Shown: positions 1 through 9,746, counted from the stretch's first letter. The stretch: DNA of 33,160 bases from Firmicutes bacterium HGW-Firmicutes-19 (GCA_002841515.1 PGZW01000004.1:1-33160); one strand, 5' to 3'. Numbers and translations are program-made. The notes: generated from the sequence alone by a model not told the origin.

Positions 1-42
1 CTGTTATGGAAACTTGAAAAGCGTAAGCAATATATCAAACCG

Positions 43-1326
43 TTGAATTTGACGAACCGGGTTCGCCGGCAAATGTTAATCATGTTATTGCTTTTTATTT
101 TGATCGTATTGCCCATGATGTTGTGGCTGCCAATGCGAGGCTGGCTGATCATGATTCCGGTATTTTACTGGTTGCCGTGGCTGTTGATCGTATTGATGGC
201 CATTATTACCGAACCTATCGAAAGTTTTGTTAAAAATTATTATATCTACTTGGCAAAGCGGATTTTACGCAAAAGAGATAATCTCATAAAAATCGGAATT
301 ACCGGGAGTTACGGGAAAACTTCGAGCAAAAATATTCTTAATGATATTCTGACAAATCAGTTTTATTCATTGATGACTCCGGCTTCGTACAATACGCCGA
401 TGGGAATCACGATCACTATCCGTACGATGTTAAAGCCGATTCATCAGGTGTTTATTTGTGAGATGGGTGCAGACAAAGTCGGTGAGATCGATATGCTAAC
501 GAAATTTGTCCGTCCGCAGTTTGGTATCGTTACCTCCATCGGTCCTCAGCATCTGAATACATTTAAAACACTGGATAACATCATCAACGAAAAAATGAAG
601 ATGATAGAAAATCTTCCGATTTCAGGGGTTGGTGTGCTTAACCGTGATAATGAACACATACGTAACTATCGCATCAAGAATAAATGTCAAATCCTTTGGT
701 ATGGGATCGAGAGTGTAGATGTCGATTATCGAGCAGTCAATATTCGTTATTCGCCGAAGGGTACGGATTTTGATGTAATAACGCGTGAGCAGGTTACGAT
801 ACCGTTTGAGACCAAGATGCTGGGTGAGCATAGTGTGTTGAACATACTTGCGGCCATTGCTTTGGGTAAGCATTTGGGGATCGACTGGGATCGCTTGCAG
901 AAAGCCGTAGCTTCAACCCGTCAGGTGGAACACCGGTTGGAAGTTAAGAAGATGTACGGCTTTACCGTGATTGACAATGCTTTCAATTCGAATCCGGTCA
1001 GTGCGAAGAATTCGTTGCATATTCTCTCACTGATGCCAAACAAACGCATCATCATGACACCCGGTATGATTGAATTAGGTGAGAAACAAGATGATTATAA
1101 TCGGGCGTTTGGCGCAATGATGAAAGACAAGGCGGATGTCGTGTTGTTGATTGGTAAAAATCAGACATTGCCTATTGTAGAAGGTTTGAAGGAGTCTGGT
1201 TTCGATATGGAACATGTATTCGTACTTTCATCCGTCAAAGAGGCTTTTGCTTGGTTGGCATCCAATGCGTCAAAAGAAGATACTGTATTGATTGAGAATG
1301 ATTTGCCCGACGCGTTCAGCCGTTAG
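43..1326 (+). CDS. murF: MurF-like Mur ligase (UDP-N-acetylmuramoyl-tripeptide--D-Ala-D-Ala ligase family) with N-terminal transmembrane segments; 5' end probably extends upstream of the window
   Basis: P-loop GITGSYGKTSSKN, HRLEV and DNAFNSNP motifs typical of Mur ligases; hydrophobic N-terminal helices; frame is open to base 1 with a non-ATG start at 43. Confidence 0.85.
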   Translation: MNLTNRVRRQMLIMLLLFILIVLPMMLWLPMRGWLIMIPVFYWLPWLLIVLMAIITEPIESFVKNYYIYLAKRILRKRDNLIKIGITGSYGKTSSKNILNDILTNQFYSLMTPASYNTPMGITITIRTMLKPIHQVFICEMGADKVGEIDMLTKFVRPQFGIVTSIGPQHLNTFKTLDNIINEKMKMIENLPISGVGVLNRDNEHIRNYRIKNKCQILWYGIESVDVDYRAVNIRYSPKGTDFDVITREQVTIPFETKMLGEHSVLNILAAIALGKHLGIDWDRLQKAVASTRQVEHRLEVKKMYGFTVIDNAFNSNPVSAKNSLHILSLMPNKRIIMTPGMIELGEKQDDYNRAFGAMMKDKADVVLLIGKNQTLPIVEGLKESGFDMEHVFVLSSVKEAFAWLASNASKEDTVLIENDLPDAFSR

Positions 1327-1397
1327 CGCCCGGGCTTTTTTATTGTTTTCATTGAACAGGGTTTTAGGGTATAATGATACAGAAAGAAGGCGCTATT

Positions 1398-1997
1398 ATG
1401 AACTGGGAGCAATTTGCCGTTAAGGTAATGAGCATAAGTAAAATCGGATTAAAGTTTAGTAAGGATGATTATGCTCTGGAGAATTATGAGGAGCTTGAAC
1501 GGATCAGCCGGGATATGTTGAATCACTTGCCCATCGAGCCGATTGCGAAAAATCTTTATGAGCGAGACTTATATCCGACGCCAAATGTTTCGGTAAGAGT
1601 GCTCTTGTTTGACAACCAAGGACGTTTGTTGCTTGTAAAAGAAAAGGCTGAGGATAAATGGGCGGTTCCGGGGGGCTGGTGTGATGTGTTTGAGTCACCG
1701 AAGGAAAATGCCATCAAGGAAGTAAAGCAGGAAGCGGGATTTGATGTTGAAATCGACCGTTTGGTCGGAGTGTTTCAACGAGAGAAATATAAAGATTATC
1801 CGACGTTAGTGTCGGAATATGTACATTATTTTGTTGGTCATATCGTAAATGGAGTGGCTATGCATAATCATGAAACTACGGAAGTCGCTTTCTTTGAAAT
1901 CGACCGGTTGCCGGAGTTATCTAAAAAAACGACACGCCTGGAAATCGGTCGCGCGTTGGAAGTTGCTTTATATGGCGGTGATGCCGCATTTGATTAG
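1398..1997 (+). CDS. NUDIX hydrolase with N-terminal NUDIX-associated domain
   Basis: Nudix box-like GGWCDVFESPKENAIKEVKQEAGF; start set at ATG 1398 behind agaaagaagg. Confidence 0.88.
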   Translation: MNWEQFAVKVMSISKIGLKFSKDDYALENYEELERISRDMLNHLPIEPIAKNLYERDLYPTPNVSVRVLLFDNQGRLLLVKEKAEDKWAVPGGWCDVFESPKENAIKEVKQEAGFDVEIDRLVGVFQREKYKDYPTLVSEYVHYFVGHIVNGVAMHNHETTEVAFFEIDRLPELSKKTTRLEIGRALEVALYGGDAAFD

Positions 1998-2007
1998 GAG
2001 GTCGACA

Positions 2008-3183
2008 ATGAAAGTTACAGTGGGTGTTTTGTTTGGCGGGGAGTCCGTTGAACATGAAGTGAGTATTATTTCTGCCGTTCAAGCAATGGAAGCACTAGAT
2101 AAGACGCGATATGAGGTCATTCCTCTGTATATTTCGAAATCGCATGTTCTCTATACGTCTTTATTGCTTCGTGATATCAAGCAGTATAAAGATATGAATA
2201 AACTCATTCGGAATTTAGAGCCGATTTCTTTGGTGCGCCAAAAGAATCAAGTCATCGTTTTACCCCTTAAAAAACGTTTGCTTTCGTCCCGTCCGGTAGT
2301 GTTGGATGTAGTTATTCCGGTGGTTCACGGTACGCATGCGGAAGATGGTACGGTACAAGGATATTTGGAAATGTTGGGTGTCCCGTATGCCGGTTGTGAT
2401 GTGATCGCAGCGGCAGTCGGTCAGGATAAGGTCATCATGAAGCATGTATTGGAGAACTCACGATTGCCGATCGTTCCGTGGTTTTGGTTTTATAGCGGGC
2501 ATGTCAATGACAGTAAGCAAGCTATCGTAACCAAGGCGAAAGAAATTGGTTATCCGTTGATCATTAAGCCCGCATGTTTAGGGTCTTCGATTGGTATCAA
2601 GACGGCACATGATGAAGCAGAGTTGTTTGAGGCCATCGAATATGCTTCGATGTATGATCGTAAAATATTGGTTGAGCGTAAGTTGGAAAATATTCGGGAA
2701 GTAAATTGTTCGGTTTTGGGTGTCGGGCTAGACATGAAGGCATCTTCGATTGAGGAAGTATTAAAAACGGATGAGATTCTATCTTATGAGAATAAATATC
2801 AAGGCAATACCAAAGGTAGTAATTCAAAAGGGATGGCATCGACCAGTCGGCAGATTCCGGCAAATATCGGTGAAGAGCTGAGCAATCAAATCAAGCATTT
2901 AGCCGTGAAGGCCTTTGAAGTGTTAGGGGCAAATGGAGTATCAAGAATTGACTTTTTGATTGATGCTGATACGATGAAACCTTATATTAATGAAATAAAT
3001 ACGATTCCTGGTTCGCTGTCTTTTTATCTTTGGCAACATGACGGGTTGGATTTTTCATCACTGATGGATACATTGGTTGAACAGGCGATCGACAGGCAGA
3101 GAAGCCGCGAAAAAATGGTGTTTTCTTACCAGACGAATTTACTGGCAAACTTCGAGAAAAAGGGCTCTAAAGGGGCGAAATAG
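2008..3183 (+). CDS. ddl: D-alanine--D-alanine ligase
   Basis: MKVTVGVLFGGESVEHEVSIISA, EVNCSVLG, NEINTIPGSLSFYLW; aggaggt SD just before ATG 2008. Confidence 0.95.
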   Translation: MKVTVGVLFGGESVEHEVSIISAVQAMEALDKTRYEVIPLYISKSHVLYTSLLLRDIKQYKDMNKLIRNLEPISLVRQKNQVIVLPLKKRLLSSRPVVLDVVIPVVHGTHAEDGTVQGYLEMLGVPYAGCDVIAAAVGQDKVIMKHVLENSRLPIVPWFWFYSGHVNDSKQAIVTKAKEIGYPLIIKPACLGSSIGIKTAHDEAELFEAIEYASMYDRKILVERKLENIREVNCSVLGVGLDMKASSIEEVLKTDEILSYENKYQGNTKGSNSKGMASTSRQIPANIGEELSNQIKHLAVKAFEVLGANGVSRIDFLIDADTMKPYINEINTIPGSLSFYLWQHDGLDFSSLMDTLVEQAIDRQRSREKMVFSYQTNLLANFEKKGSKGAK

Positions 3184-3207
3184 AAACGATGGCAACATCG
3201 TTTTTTT
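3184..3207 (+). terminator. Rho-independent terminator after ddl
   Basis: AAACGATG-GCAA-CATCGTTT hairpin followed by T-run. Confidence 0.75.
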
Positions 3208-3257
3208 GTTGTGCAAAGATACGTTTGAGGTTAAAATGGTAAAGTAGGAGGTGCACT

Positions 3258-4613
3258 ATGGAAAATTGGGATGAATTGACATTGACAATGCTTAAAGAGA
3301 TCATCACAAATAAACAAGTTAAAAAACTGCGTGAGATCTTTGAAGAAGTCAACATCGTCGACTTGGCGGAGATGGCGGAGCAATGTACCTTAAGTGAGGT
3401 TCTTTTTGTCTTTAAGACGGTAAAAAAGGAAGTTACGGCAGATTTGTTTGCGTATCTTTCTGTTGATAAACAAGAAGAACTGATCAGAACCTTTACCGGA
3501 CCTGAAATCAAGAGCATTTTGGATAACTTGTACCTGGATGATGTGGTTGACTTTTTGGAAGAAATGCCTGAAAGCATCGTTAAGAAAGTCCTTCAAAATG
3601 CGACCAGTGAGCAGCGGGTTGAAATCAATACCCTGTTAAGTTATGCACCAAATTCAGCCGGTTCGATTATGACGACGGACTATGTGGAATTGTTTGAGCA
3701 TCATACGGTTGAAGAGGCGATGGAGCAAATTCGGAAGCAAGGTAAAACGGCAGAAACCATTAATACTTGTTTCGTTATAAATAAAAGCAATACATTATTA
3801 GGTTCAGTATCTTTGCGTGAGATTCTTTTTGCTTCTGAAGATAAAGAAATTTGCGAAATCATGGATACGGACATCGTGGCGGTAACCACCGGTGATGACC
3901 AGGAAGAAGTAGGCCGCATTTTCCAGAAATATGACATCTCAGTGGTAGGGGTCGTTAATAGTCAGTTTAAACTGGTAGGAATCATTACTGTCGATGACGT
4001 TATTGACGTATTGGAAGAAGAAGCAACCGAAGATATCCACTTAATGGCTGGTATCCGCCCGGTCGAGGGGTCTTATTTAGAGTCCAATGTCTGGGAGATT
4101 TTTAAAAGCCGGATTCCGTGGTTGTTGATTTTGATGATTCCGGCAACACTTACAGGGTTGATCATTGAGGGGAACTCGGCTATTTTACTGATTGTTCCTT
4201 CATTGGTTAACTTTATCCCGATGTTGATGGATACAGCAGGAAATGCCGGATCGCAGGCAAGTGCGATGGTCATTCGGGGAATTGTTGTCGATGATCTGTC
4301 GATCAAAGATTTTTTGGCGGTTCTGTTTAAGGAACTTAGAGCATCCTTTATGACTGGGTTGATTTTATTTGTGATCAATACGTTAAGAATTGTGATATTT
4401 ATGCCTAATGTTGGCATTATCGTGGCGATATTGGTATCGTTTACAGTTTTTCTGACCATTATACTGGCTAATCTGATTGGTGGTTTGTTGCCTTTGTTTG
4501 CATTGATATTGAAGATCGATCCGGCTTCGATGTCAGGACCAGTCATCACGACACTTGTCGATGCTGTTTCTTTGCTTGTATATTTTTCAATCGCGATTGC
4601 GGTTTTGGGTTAG
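3258..4613 (+). CDS. mgtE: Magnesium transporter MgtE (copy 1)
   Basis: MgtE N domain, CBS pair, TM domain with DTAGNAGSQASAMVIRG. Confidence 0.95.
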   Translation: MENWDELTLTMLKEIITNKQVKKLREIFEEVNIVDLAEMAEQCTLSEVLFVFKTVKKEVTADLFAYLSVDKQEELIRTFTGPEIKSILDNLYLDDVVDFLEEMPESIVKKVLQNATSEQRVEINTLLSYAPNSAGSIMTTDYVELFEHHTVEEAMEQIRKQGKTAETINTCFVINKSNTLLGSVSLREILFASEDKEICEIMDTDIVAVTTGDDQEEVGRIFQKYDISVVGVVNSQFKLVGIITVDDVIDVLEEEATEDIHLMAGIRPVEGSYLESNVWEIFKSRIPWLLILMIPATLTGLIIEGNSAILLIVPSLVNFIPMLMDTAGNAGSQASAMVIRGIVVDDLSIKDFLAVLFKELRASFMTGLILFVINTLRIVIFMPNVGIIVAILVSFTVFLTIILANLIGGLLPLFALILKIDPASMSGPVITTLVDAVSLLVYFSIAIAVLG

Positions 4614-4625
4614 AGGAGGTTTACC

Positions 4626-5984
4626 ATGGTTGAAATGATGGATATTACTTCCCAACAATTGAGTGAACTGATCGAATTGCGTCAAGTCAGGAATCTTCGG
4701 ACGATTTTTGATGAGTATAACTTGATTGACTTAGCGGAAATTGTTGAACAGTTGCAGTTGAAGGAGATTTTGTTTTTGTTTAAGACGTTGAAGAAAGATA
4801 TTACAGCGCAGATTTTCACGTATCTGACCTATGAGAAAAAACAGGAAATCATACAATCGTTTACTTCCGTTGAAATCATGGCGATGTTGGATAATCTGTA
4901 TACGGATGATATCGTCGACTTCTTAGAGGAAATGCCGGCGAATATCGTCAAGCAAGTTTTGAACTCTGCAAGCGCGGAGCAACGTGCGGATATCAATTTG
5001 CTTTTAAGTTATCCTGAGTATTCAGCGGGTTCGATCATGTCTACGGATTTTGTGGAACTTGAGGCAACGGATACTGTGGCTCGGGCTATTCGAAAAATAA
5101 AGCAGCAAGGGAAAACGGCTGAGACCATCAGTGTCAGTTATGTCATTTCTCAAAATCGTGAGTTGGTAGGTACCGTTCGCTTGAGAGATATACTATTAGC
5201 GGAAACGGAGGATACGATTGAAGATTTGATGGATGTCGATGTCATTTCTGTTAAGACGCATGATGATCAGGAGTCGGTTGCTCATGTAATTAAGCGATAT
5301 GACATTACGGTTGTTCCGGTGGTCAACGATGAAAATCGTCTGATTGGGATCATCACGGTCGATGATATCATTGATATTTTGGAAGATGAAGTTACTGAGG
5401 ATATTCAAAAGATGGCTGCAATCATGCCAATCGAGGGGTCATACTTGAAGACTTCAGTCAAAGAGATGACAAAAAGCCGTATCACGTGGCTGTTGGTGTT
5501 GATGGTTTCGGCAACGTTTACGGGTACCATTATTTCAGGATATGAGGATGCTTTGCTTTTGATTCCAGCTTTAGCAGCATCGATTCCATTGATCATGTCA
5601 ACTGCGGGTAATGCAGGCTCTCAGGCGTCTGCAATGGTCATTCGTGGTATTGCAGTTGGAGAGTTGTCAGTGAGTGATTATTTGAAGGTCATCTTCAAAG
5701 AAGTACAAGTGGCGATCCTTAGTGGTTTGGTATTGTTTGCGATCAACTGGTTGCGTTTGATGATTTTCACGCCGGAAACAAGTATGACCGTAGATTTGGT
5801 TATTTCGTTGACATTGATGCTTACGGTGGTGATTTCTAAGCTTGTGGGCGGTGTGTTACCTTTATTGGCGATGTTCTTTAAACAGGATCCGGCGGCAATG
5901 GCGGCTCCGTTGATTACGACCATGGTCGATGCGGTGGCTTTGATGATTTATTTCAATCTGGCAGTATCTATGTTGGGTTTATAG
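4626..5984 (+). CDS. mgtE: Magnesium transporter MgtE (copy 2, tandem paralogue)
   Basis: Same domain layout as copy 1, STAGNAGSQASAMVIRG motif; agaggaggt SD upstream. Confidence 0.95.
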   Translation: MVEMMDITSQQLSELIELRQVRNLRTIFDEYNLIDLAEIVEQLQLKEILFLFKTLKKDITAQIFTYLTYEKKQEIIQSFTSVEIMAMLDNLYTDDIVDFLEEMPANIVKQVLNSASAEQRADINLLLSYPEYSAGSIMSTDFVELEATDTVARAIRKIKQQGKTAETISVSYVISQNRELVGTVRLRDILLAETEDTIEDLMDVDVISVKTHDDQESVAHVIKRYDITVVPVVNDENRLIGIITVDDIIDILEDEVTEDIQKMAAIMPIEGSYLKTSVKEMTKSRITWLLVLMVSATFTGTIISGYEDALLLIPALAASIPLIMSTAGNAGSQASAMVIRGIAVGELSVSDYLKVIFKEVQVAILSGLVLFAINWLRLMIFTPETSMTVDLVISLTLMLTVVISKLVGGVLPLLAMFFKQDPAAMAAPLITTMVDAVALMIYFNLAVSMLGL

Positions 5985-6026
5985 TTTATATTTGATATAA
6001 TTGATTTATAAGTAAAGGAGAAATTT

Positions 6027-6737
6027 ATGTCTACACCACATAACAAGGCAGTTGAGGGACAAATTGCACGTACTGTTTTAATGCCGGGGGATCCGCTTCG
6101 GGCGAAGTTTATAGCAGAGAATTTTTTGGAGAATGTTGAGATGTTCAATGATGTTCGTAACATGTTTGGATATACAGGGACGTATAAGGGTCACAAAATT
6201 TCCGTGATGGGCTCGGGCATGGGTATGCCGAGTATCGGTATTTACTCATATGAACTGTATGCTTTCTATGGTGTTGAGAATATCATTCGGATTGGCTCTG
6301 CCGGTTCTTACAGTAAAGATGTCAATTTATATGATGTCGTTTTGGCGGATAGTGCTTGGAGTGAGTCGAGTTTTGCTTTAACGGCATTTGGTTATAATGA
6401 GGATGTCATGTTACCATCGGTAAAACTAAATGGTAAACTGATTTCGGCTGCTGAACGTTTGGATATTCCGTTTGTTTTGGGTCGGATTCATTCCAGTGAT
6501 GTATTCTATCGGGATTCGGGTGTCACATTTGAGGATATTTTCAAACAAACCGGTTCGGTAGCGGTTGAGATGGAGTCGTTTGCATTGTTTGCCAATGCGA
6601 AGAAATTGGGTAAACATGCGGCTTGTCTGGTGACGATTTCGGATTCGCTGGTTACCCATGAAGTTACAACGCCGGAGGAACGTCAGAATTCTTTTACCAA
6701 GATGATGCAGATTGCTTTGGAAATGGCTTTTGAGTAG
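6027..6737 (+). CDS. deoD: Purine-nucleoside phosphorylase, DeoD type
   Basis: MSTPHNKAVEGQIARTVLMPGDPLRAKFIAE, IRIGSAGSY, VEMESFALF. Confidence 0.96.
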   Translation: MSTPHNKAVEGQIARTVLMPGDPLRAKFIAENFLENVEMFNDVRNMFGYTGTYKGHKISVMGSGMGMPSIGIYSYELYAFYGVENIIRIGSAGSYSKDVNLYDVVLADSAWSESSFALTAFGYNEDVMLPSVKLNGKLISAAERLDIPFVLGRIHSSDVFYRDSGVTFEDIFKQTGSVAVEMESFALFANAKKLGKHAACLVTISDSLVTHEVTTPEERQNSFTKMMQIALEMAFE

Positions 6738-6755
6738 GCCGGAAGGAGAAGCAAA

Positions 6756-6947
6756 GTGAAACATATTATATTTGTTAAGGATATGAACTGTGAGCATTGT
6801 GTCAAACGGATCACAGAAGCACTTAGTGAAACCAGGGTTGATTTTGAGATCAATCTTGAGCGTCAGGCAGTGATTGTCGAGGGTCGCAATGATATTGTTC
6901 ATATTGCAAAAATGGCAATCCGCGAGGCGGGGTATACAGTAGAATAG
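6756..6947 (+). CDS. Heavy-metal-associated (HMA/CopZ-like) domain protein
   Basis: 63 aa with MNCEHCVKRI metal-binding motif. Confidence 0.85.
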   Translation: MKHIIFVKDMNCEHCVKRITEALSETRVDFEINLERQAVIVEGRNDIVHIAKMAIREAGYTVE

Positions 6948-6974
6948 ACCTGAAATATCAGGTCTGTTTTTTTT
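6946..6974 (+). terminator. Rho-independent terminator
   Basis: AGACCTGA-AATA-TCAGGTCT hairpin plus T-run. Confidence 0.85.
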
Positions 6975-6993
6975 ATAAAATGCTTAAAAATAC

Positions 6994-7022
6994 TTGCACA
7001 AAATCAGTGCGTATGATAACAT
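6994..7022 (+). promoter_or_regulatory. Putative sigma-A promoter for the tRNA cluster
   Basis: TTGCAC-17 nt-TAACAT upstream of tRNA-Ser. Confidence 0.45.
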
Positions 7023-7053
7023 AAAAAGGCGCTAAGTTGGTCAGCAAGTGTAT

Positions 7054-7144
7054 GGAGATGTACTCAAGAGGCTGAAGAGGTGCCCCTGCTAAGGGTATAG
7101 GTCGGGAAACTGGCGCGAGGGTTCAAATCCCTCCATCTCCGCCA
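7054..7144 (+). tRNA. tRNA-Ser(GCT)
   Basis: GGAGATG/CATCTCC acceptor stem, long variable arm, anticodon GCT, encoded CCA. Confidence 0.93.
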
Positions 7145-7160
7145 TTCTTAGATAAAAAAC

Positions 7161-7236
7161 GGTTCAGTGGTGTAGTGGTTAACATGCCTCCCTGTCACGG
7201 AGGAGATCGCGGGTTCGATCCCCGTCTGGACCGCCA
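7161..7236 (+). tRNA. tRNA-Asp(GTC)
   Basis: Cloverleaf, anticodon loop CTGTCAC, encoded CCA. Confidence 0.93.
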
Positions 7237-7244
7237 TTATTTTT

Positions 7245-7318
7245 GCAGGTGTAGTTCAATGGTAGAACACGACCTTGCCAAGGTTGATACGGGGGTTCAA
7301 TTCCCCTCACCTGCTCCA
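7245..7318 (+). tRNA. tRNA-Gly(GCC); probable prophage integration target
   Basis: GCAGGTG/CACCTGC acceptor stem, anticodon loop TTGCCAA, encoded CCA; integrase immediately downstream. Confidence 0.93.
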
Positions 7319-7324
7319 TAAGTA

Positions 7325-7352
7325 AAAAACCCCACTAAACAGTGGGTTTTTA
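7325..7352. terminator. Bidirectional terminator between tRNA-Gly and integrase
   Basis: aaaaaacCCCACT-aaac-AGTGGGttttt, A/T tracts both sides. Confidence 0.7.
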
Positions 7353-7381
7353 TTTTGATTGGCACTACATTGGCATTACAT

Positions 7382-8416
7382 TTATGATTTTTCCATGATT
7401 TCCAGTAAGTAATCCTCTGATTCTTTCATCAAATGCGTGTAAACTCTTAGTGTCGTATTGATGTCTTCGTGTCCCAGTCGCTTCGATACAGCTACGATAT
7501 TAACGTTCTTCGAAATAAGGTAAGAGGCATGTGAATGTCTCAAGTCATGCAGTCGTATCTCTTTTATTCCGGCTGCAAGCGTTGCTTTGCGAAACTCACG
7601 TTGAATCGTTGATAAGGCAACGGATGAATGATTGCCGAATAAATAGTCGCCAGGGCTCTCTAGAAGAGGTTTTAACACATCCATCAACACATTATCCATC
7701 TTGATCGTTCGTGCGCTGTTTGCGTTCTTCAGAGGCTTATGTCCGTTCTTGAAATGCTTTATCGACTTATTGATCGTCACTTTGTTATCCTGGATGTCAC
7801 TCTTCAGCAAACCGAGAGCTTCAGATCGGCGAGCTCCAGTTCTAAAGAGAAACGTAAAGTATCCAACCAATATCGGACTTTCGACATGTGAAATGAACTT
7901 CTCGAATTCTTCCGGTGTCCACACTTCAAAGTCGCTGACATCCTCAGCTGTCTTTGGGACGTTCTCCAGTGTCTTGGCCAGATCGGGCAAGTCATAGTAG
8001 ACAAAACCAAACCTGCTGATGGACCGTAGGATCGTGATGGCTTTATTCTTGTAGTTTCGACTGTAGTCGGAATTGGCTATATAATTCCAAACGGCAAGAT
8101 AGTCCCTGGCACGAATCGCTTTTACTTTTTTATCAAATAAATCGCCCCAAAAGTGACTGGCGATATGTTGCTTTTCATGAAGTGTCGCGTCATTGGCCGA
8201 TGCTTTTTTCTTTTGCATGTACGCTTCGAAAAGGTCTCCATAAGTCATCGTGGCATCCGCACTGGGATTGATCTGTGTGCGCAGCGTCACTTCGTAATTG
8301 ATGGCTTCACGCTTGGTGCGAAAGCCACGCTTCTTTTTCGATTTGACGTTACCTAAATTATCCCGGTAAGATACCTGGATGAAATACGTACCGTTGGTGT
8401 CTTTAAAGACTGCCAT
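7382..8416 (-). CDS. int: Phage tyrosine recombinase/integrase
   Basis: RTGARRSEALGL, LHDLRHSHASYLI, LGHEDINTTLRVYTH catalytic motifs. Confidence 0.96.
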   Translation of the reverse strand: MAVFKDTNGTYFIQVSYRDNLGNVKSKKKRGFRTKREAINYEVTLRTQINPSADATMTYGDLFEAYMQKKKASANDATLHEKQHIASHFWGDLFDKKVKAIRARDYLAVWNYIANSDYSRNYKNKAITILRSISRFGFVYYDLPDLAKTLENVPKTAEDVSDFEVWTPEEFEKFISHVESPILVGYFTFLFRTGARRSEALGLLKSDIQDNKVTINKSIKHFKNGHKPLKNANSARTIKMDNVLMDVLKPLLESPGDYLFGNHSSVALSTIQREFRKATLAAGIKEIRLHDLRHSHASYLISKNVNIVAVSKRLGHEDINTTLRVYTHLMKESEDYLLEIMEKS

Positions 8417-8428
8417 AAAGGATCACCT

Positions 8429-9127
8429 CTATCTGTTAGATAAGTCAATCAATCCGCTACTCAAACCTAATGGACCACCATAGATTCTTAATTTGAATTC
8501 TTTTGAATCAGCCATATCCACTGGTACATCGTAAATTAGTACCGCTTTAATAGATAGTCCGGGGTTGATTCCAGTCTCGTTTAAAGCTCTATATTGCTTA
8601 TCAGGATAGACAAGCGGAGCATTCATACTGGGATTATAACTCTTTTCTCCTTGACGCAAAGAGAAATCTCCATTATCAATGAAAACCGCAGCGTCGGAAT
8701 TGTTTGAAATCTCTAGAAGGATAACAACAAATTTACCTGTTGGTGAAACTGTTATCCCAGAGCCTATTTTAGGGGATGTCATAACTTCAAGGACTTTAAA
8801 GCTGACGTTGTCTAAAATTAACGGCTCACCGATTTTTGGTTCGGTATCAATTTCATCCCCCGGAGAAAATGCGATAATCATAACGGGGATCATCAGAATA
8901 GCAAGCGCTATTAAAAGTAAGTTAAGCAGCTTCTTTTGAAAACGGGTAAATCTGTTTTTGTCCGGATGTTTAAGCATGACATGTGTTACGGATCCATCCT
9001 GGATCACATCCACCTGGTCACCTACTTTAAAAATTGTCTTATGTTTCTTCTTTGGTTGGTCAAGAAAAGTCCCGTCATCCATAGCGATCCGGAACTGCTT
9101 CCCCTTGGTGCTAATTATCTTTGCCAT
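8429..9127 (-). CDS. Lysogeny-module membrane protein: N-terminal cytosolic domain, one TM helix, DUF4352-like extracellular domain
   Basis: LLNLLLIALAILMIPVMIIAF helix followed by PLILDNVSFKVLEVMTSPK...FVVILLEISNNSDAAVFI, typical of DUF4352; start set at ATG 9127 behind ggaggg. Confidence 0.65.
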   Translation of the reverse strand: MAKIISTKGKQFRIAMDDGTFLDQPKKKHKTIFKVGDQVDVIQDGSVTHVMLKHPDKNRFTRFQKKLLNLLLIALAILMIPVMIIAFSPGDEIDTEPKIGEPLILDNVSFKVLEVMTSPKIGSGITVSPTGKFVVILLEISNNSDAAVFIDNGDFSLRQGEKSYNPSMNAPLVYPDKQYRALNETGINPGLSIKAVLIYDVPVDMADSKEFKLRIYGGPLGLSSGLIDLSNR

Positions 9128-9145
9128 TGTGTTTCCCTCCCACAA

Positions 9146-9712
9146 TTACTTCTTATCTTTCATCAGTTCGTTAAAAATCTCGTCTAAAGACAATCCTTCC
9201 TGCTTAAGCTCTTCGAGTCTCTTTAGCGTTTCCGGAAACTCTTGTCTGTGTTCTATAATTTCTTCCTTGGTATTGTATCCGTAGTTTGGATTTTGAGACA
9301 AGTCGTAAATATAGTCTATTACTTTTTCGAATCCATCTTCATTGATAAAATCCAATGCCGACAGGACTTGGAAATATAAATCCTCCATCCCGTCTCTGAC
9401 GGTTGCTGATGCGATCATGCTAGCATAATCTTTTAGCATATCATCTGCTATCGCACTATCACCAAATCTTGCTTCTATATCAGAGTCGAATTTGTTCATA
9501 GCGACCCCTTCAAAGCCCATCAACCAAGCTTCTTTTACGTTTAGCGCTTTTGCTATTTTATAAATGTTGTCTTGTTTAGGCTCGTATCTTCCCTTAACGT
9601 ATTCTGAAATCATTGATTTAGATATGCCTGTCTTCTCAGCTAATTTGCTTTGTTTTATCCCCCGCACTTTCATAGCCTCTTTCAAGCGGCTACTCACTGG
9701 TGTTCTCTCCAC
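9146..9712 (-). CDS. CI-like XRE-family repressor
   Basis: RLKEAMKVRGIKQSKLAEKTGISKSMISEYVKGRYEPKQDNIYKIAKALNV HTH; divergent from the Cro-like gene; GTG start with SD. Confidence 0.9.
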   Translation of the reverse strand: MERTPVSSRLKEAMKVRGIKQSKLAEKTGISKSMISEYVKGRYEPKQDNIYKIAKALNVKEAWLMGFEGVAMNKFDSDIEARFGDSAIADDMLKDYASMIASATVRDGMEDLYFQVLSALDFINEDGFEKVIDYIYDLSQNPNYGYNTKEEIIEHRQEFPETLKRLEELKQEGLSLDEIFNELMKDKK

Positions 9713-9746
9713 AATAACACCTCCTCGGTAAACATATTATTGCATA

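Noticed and set aside
622-6902. Several minus-strand ORFs opposite murF, ddl, mgtE and deoD
   Set aside because: Antisense to well-supported genes, no recognisable domains.
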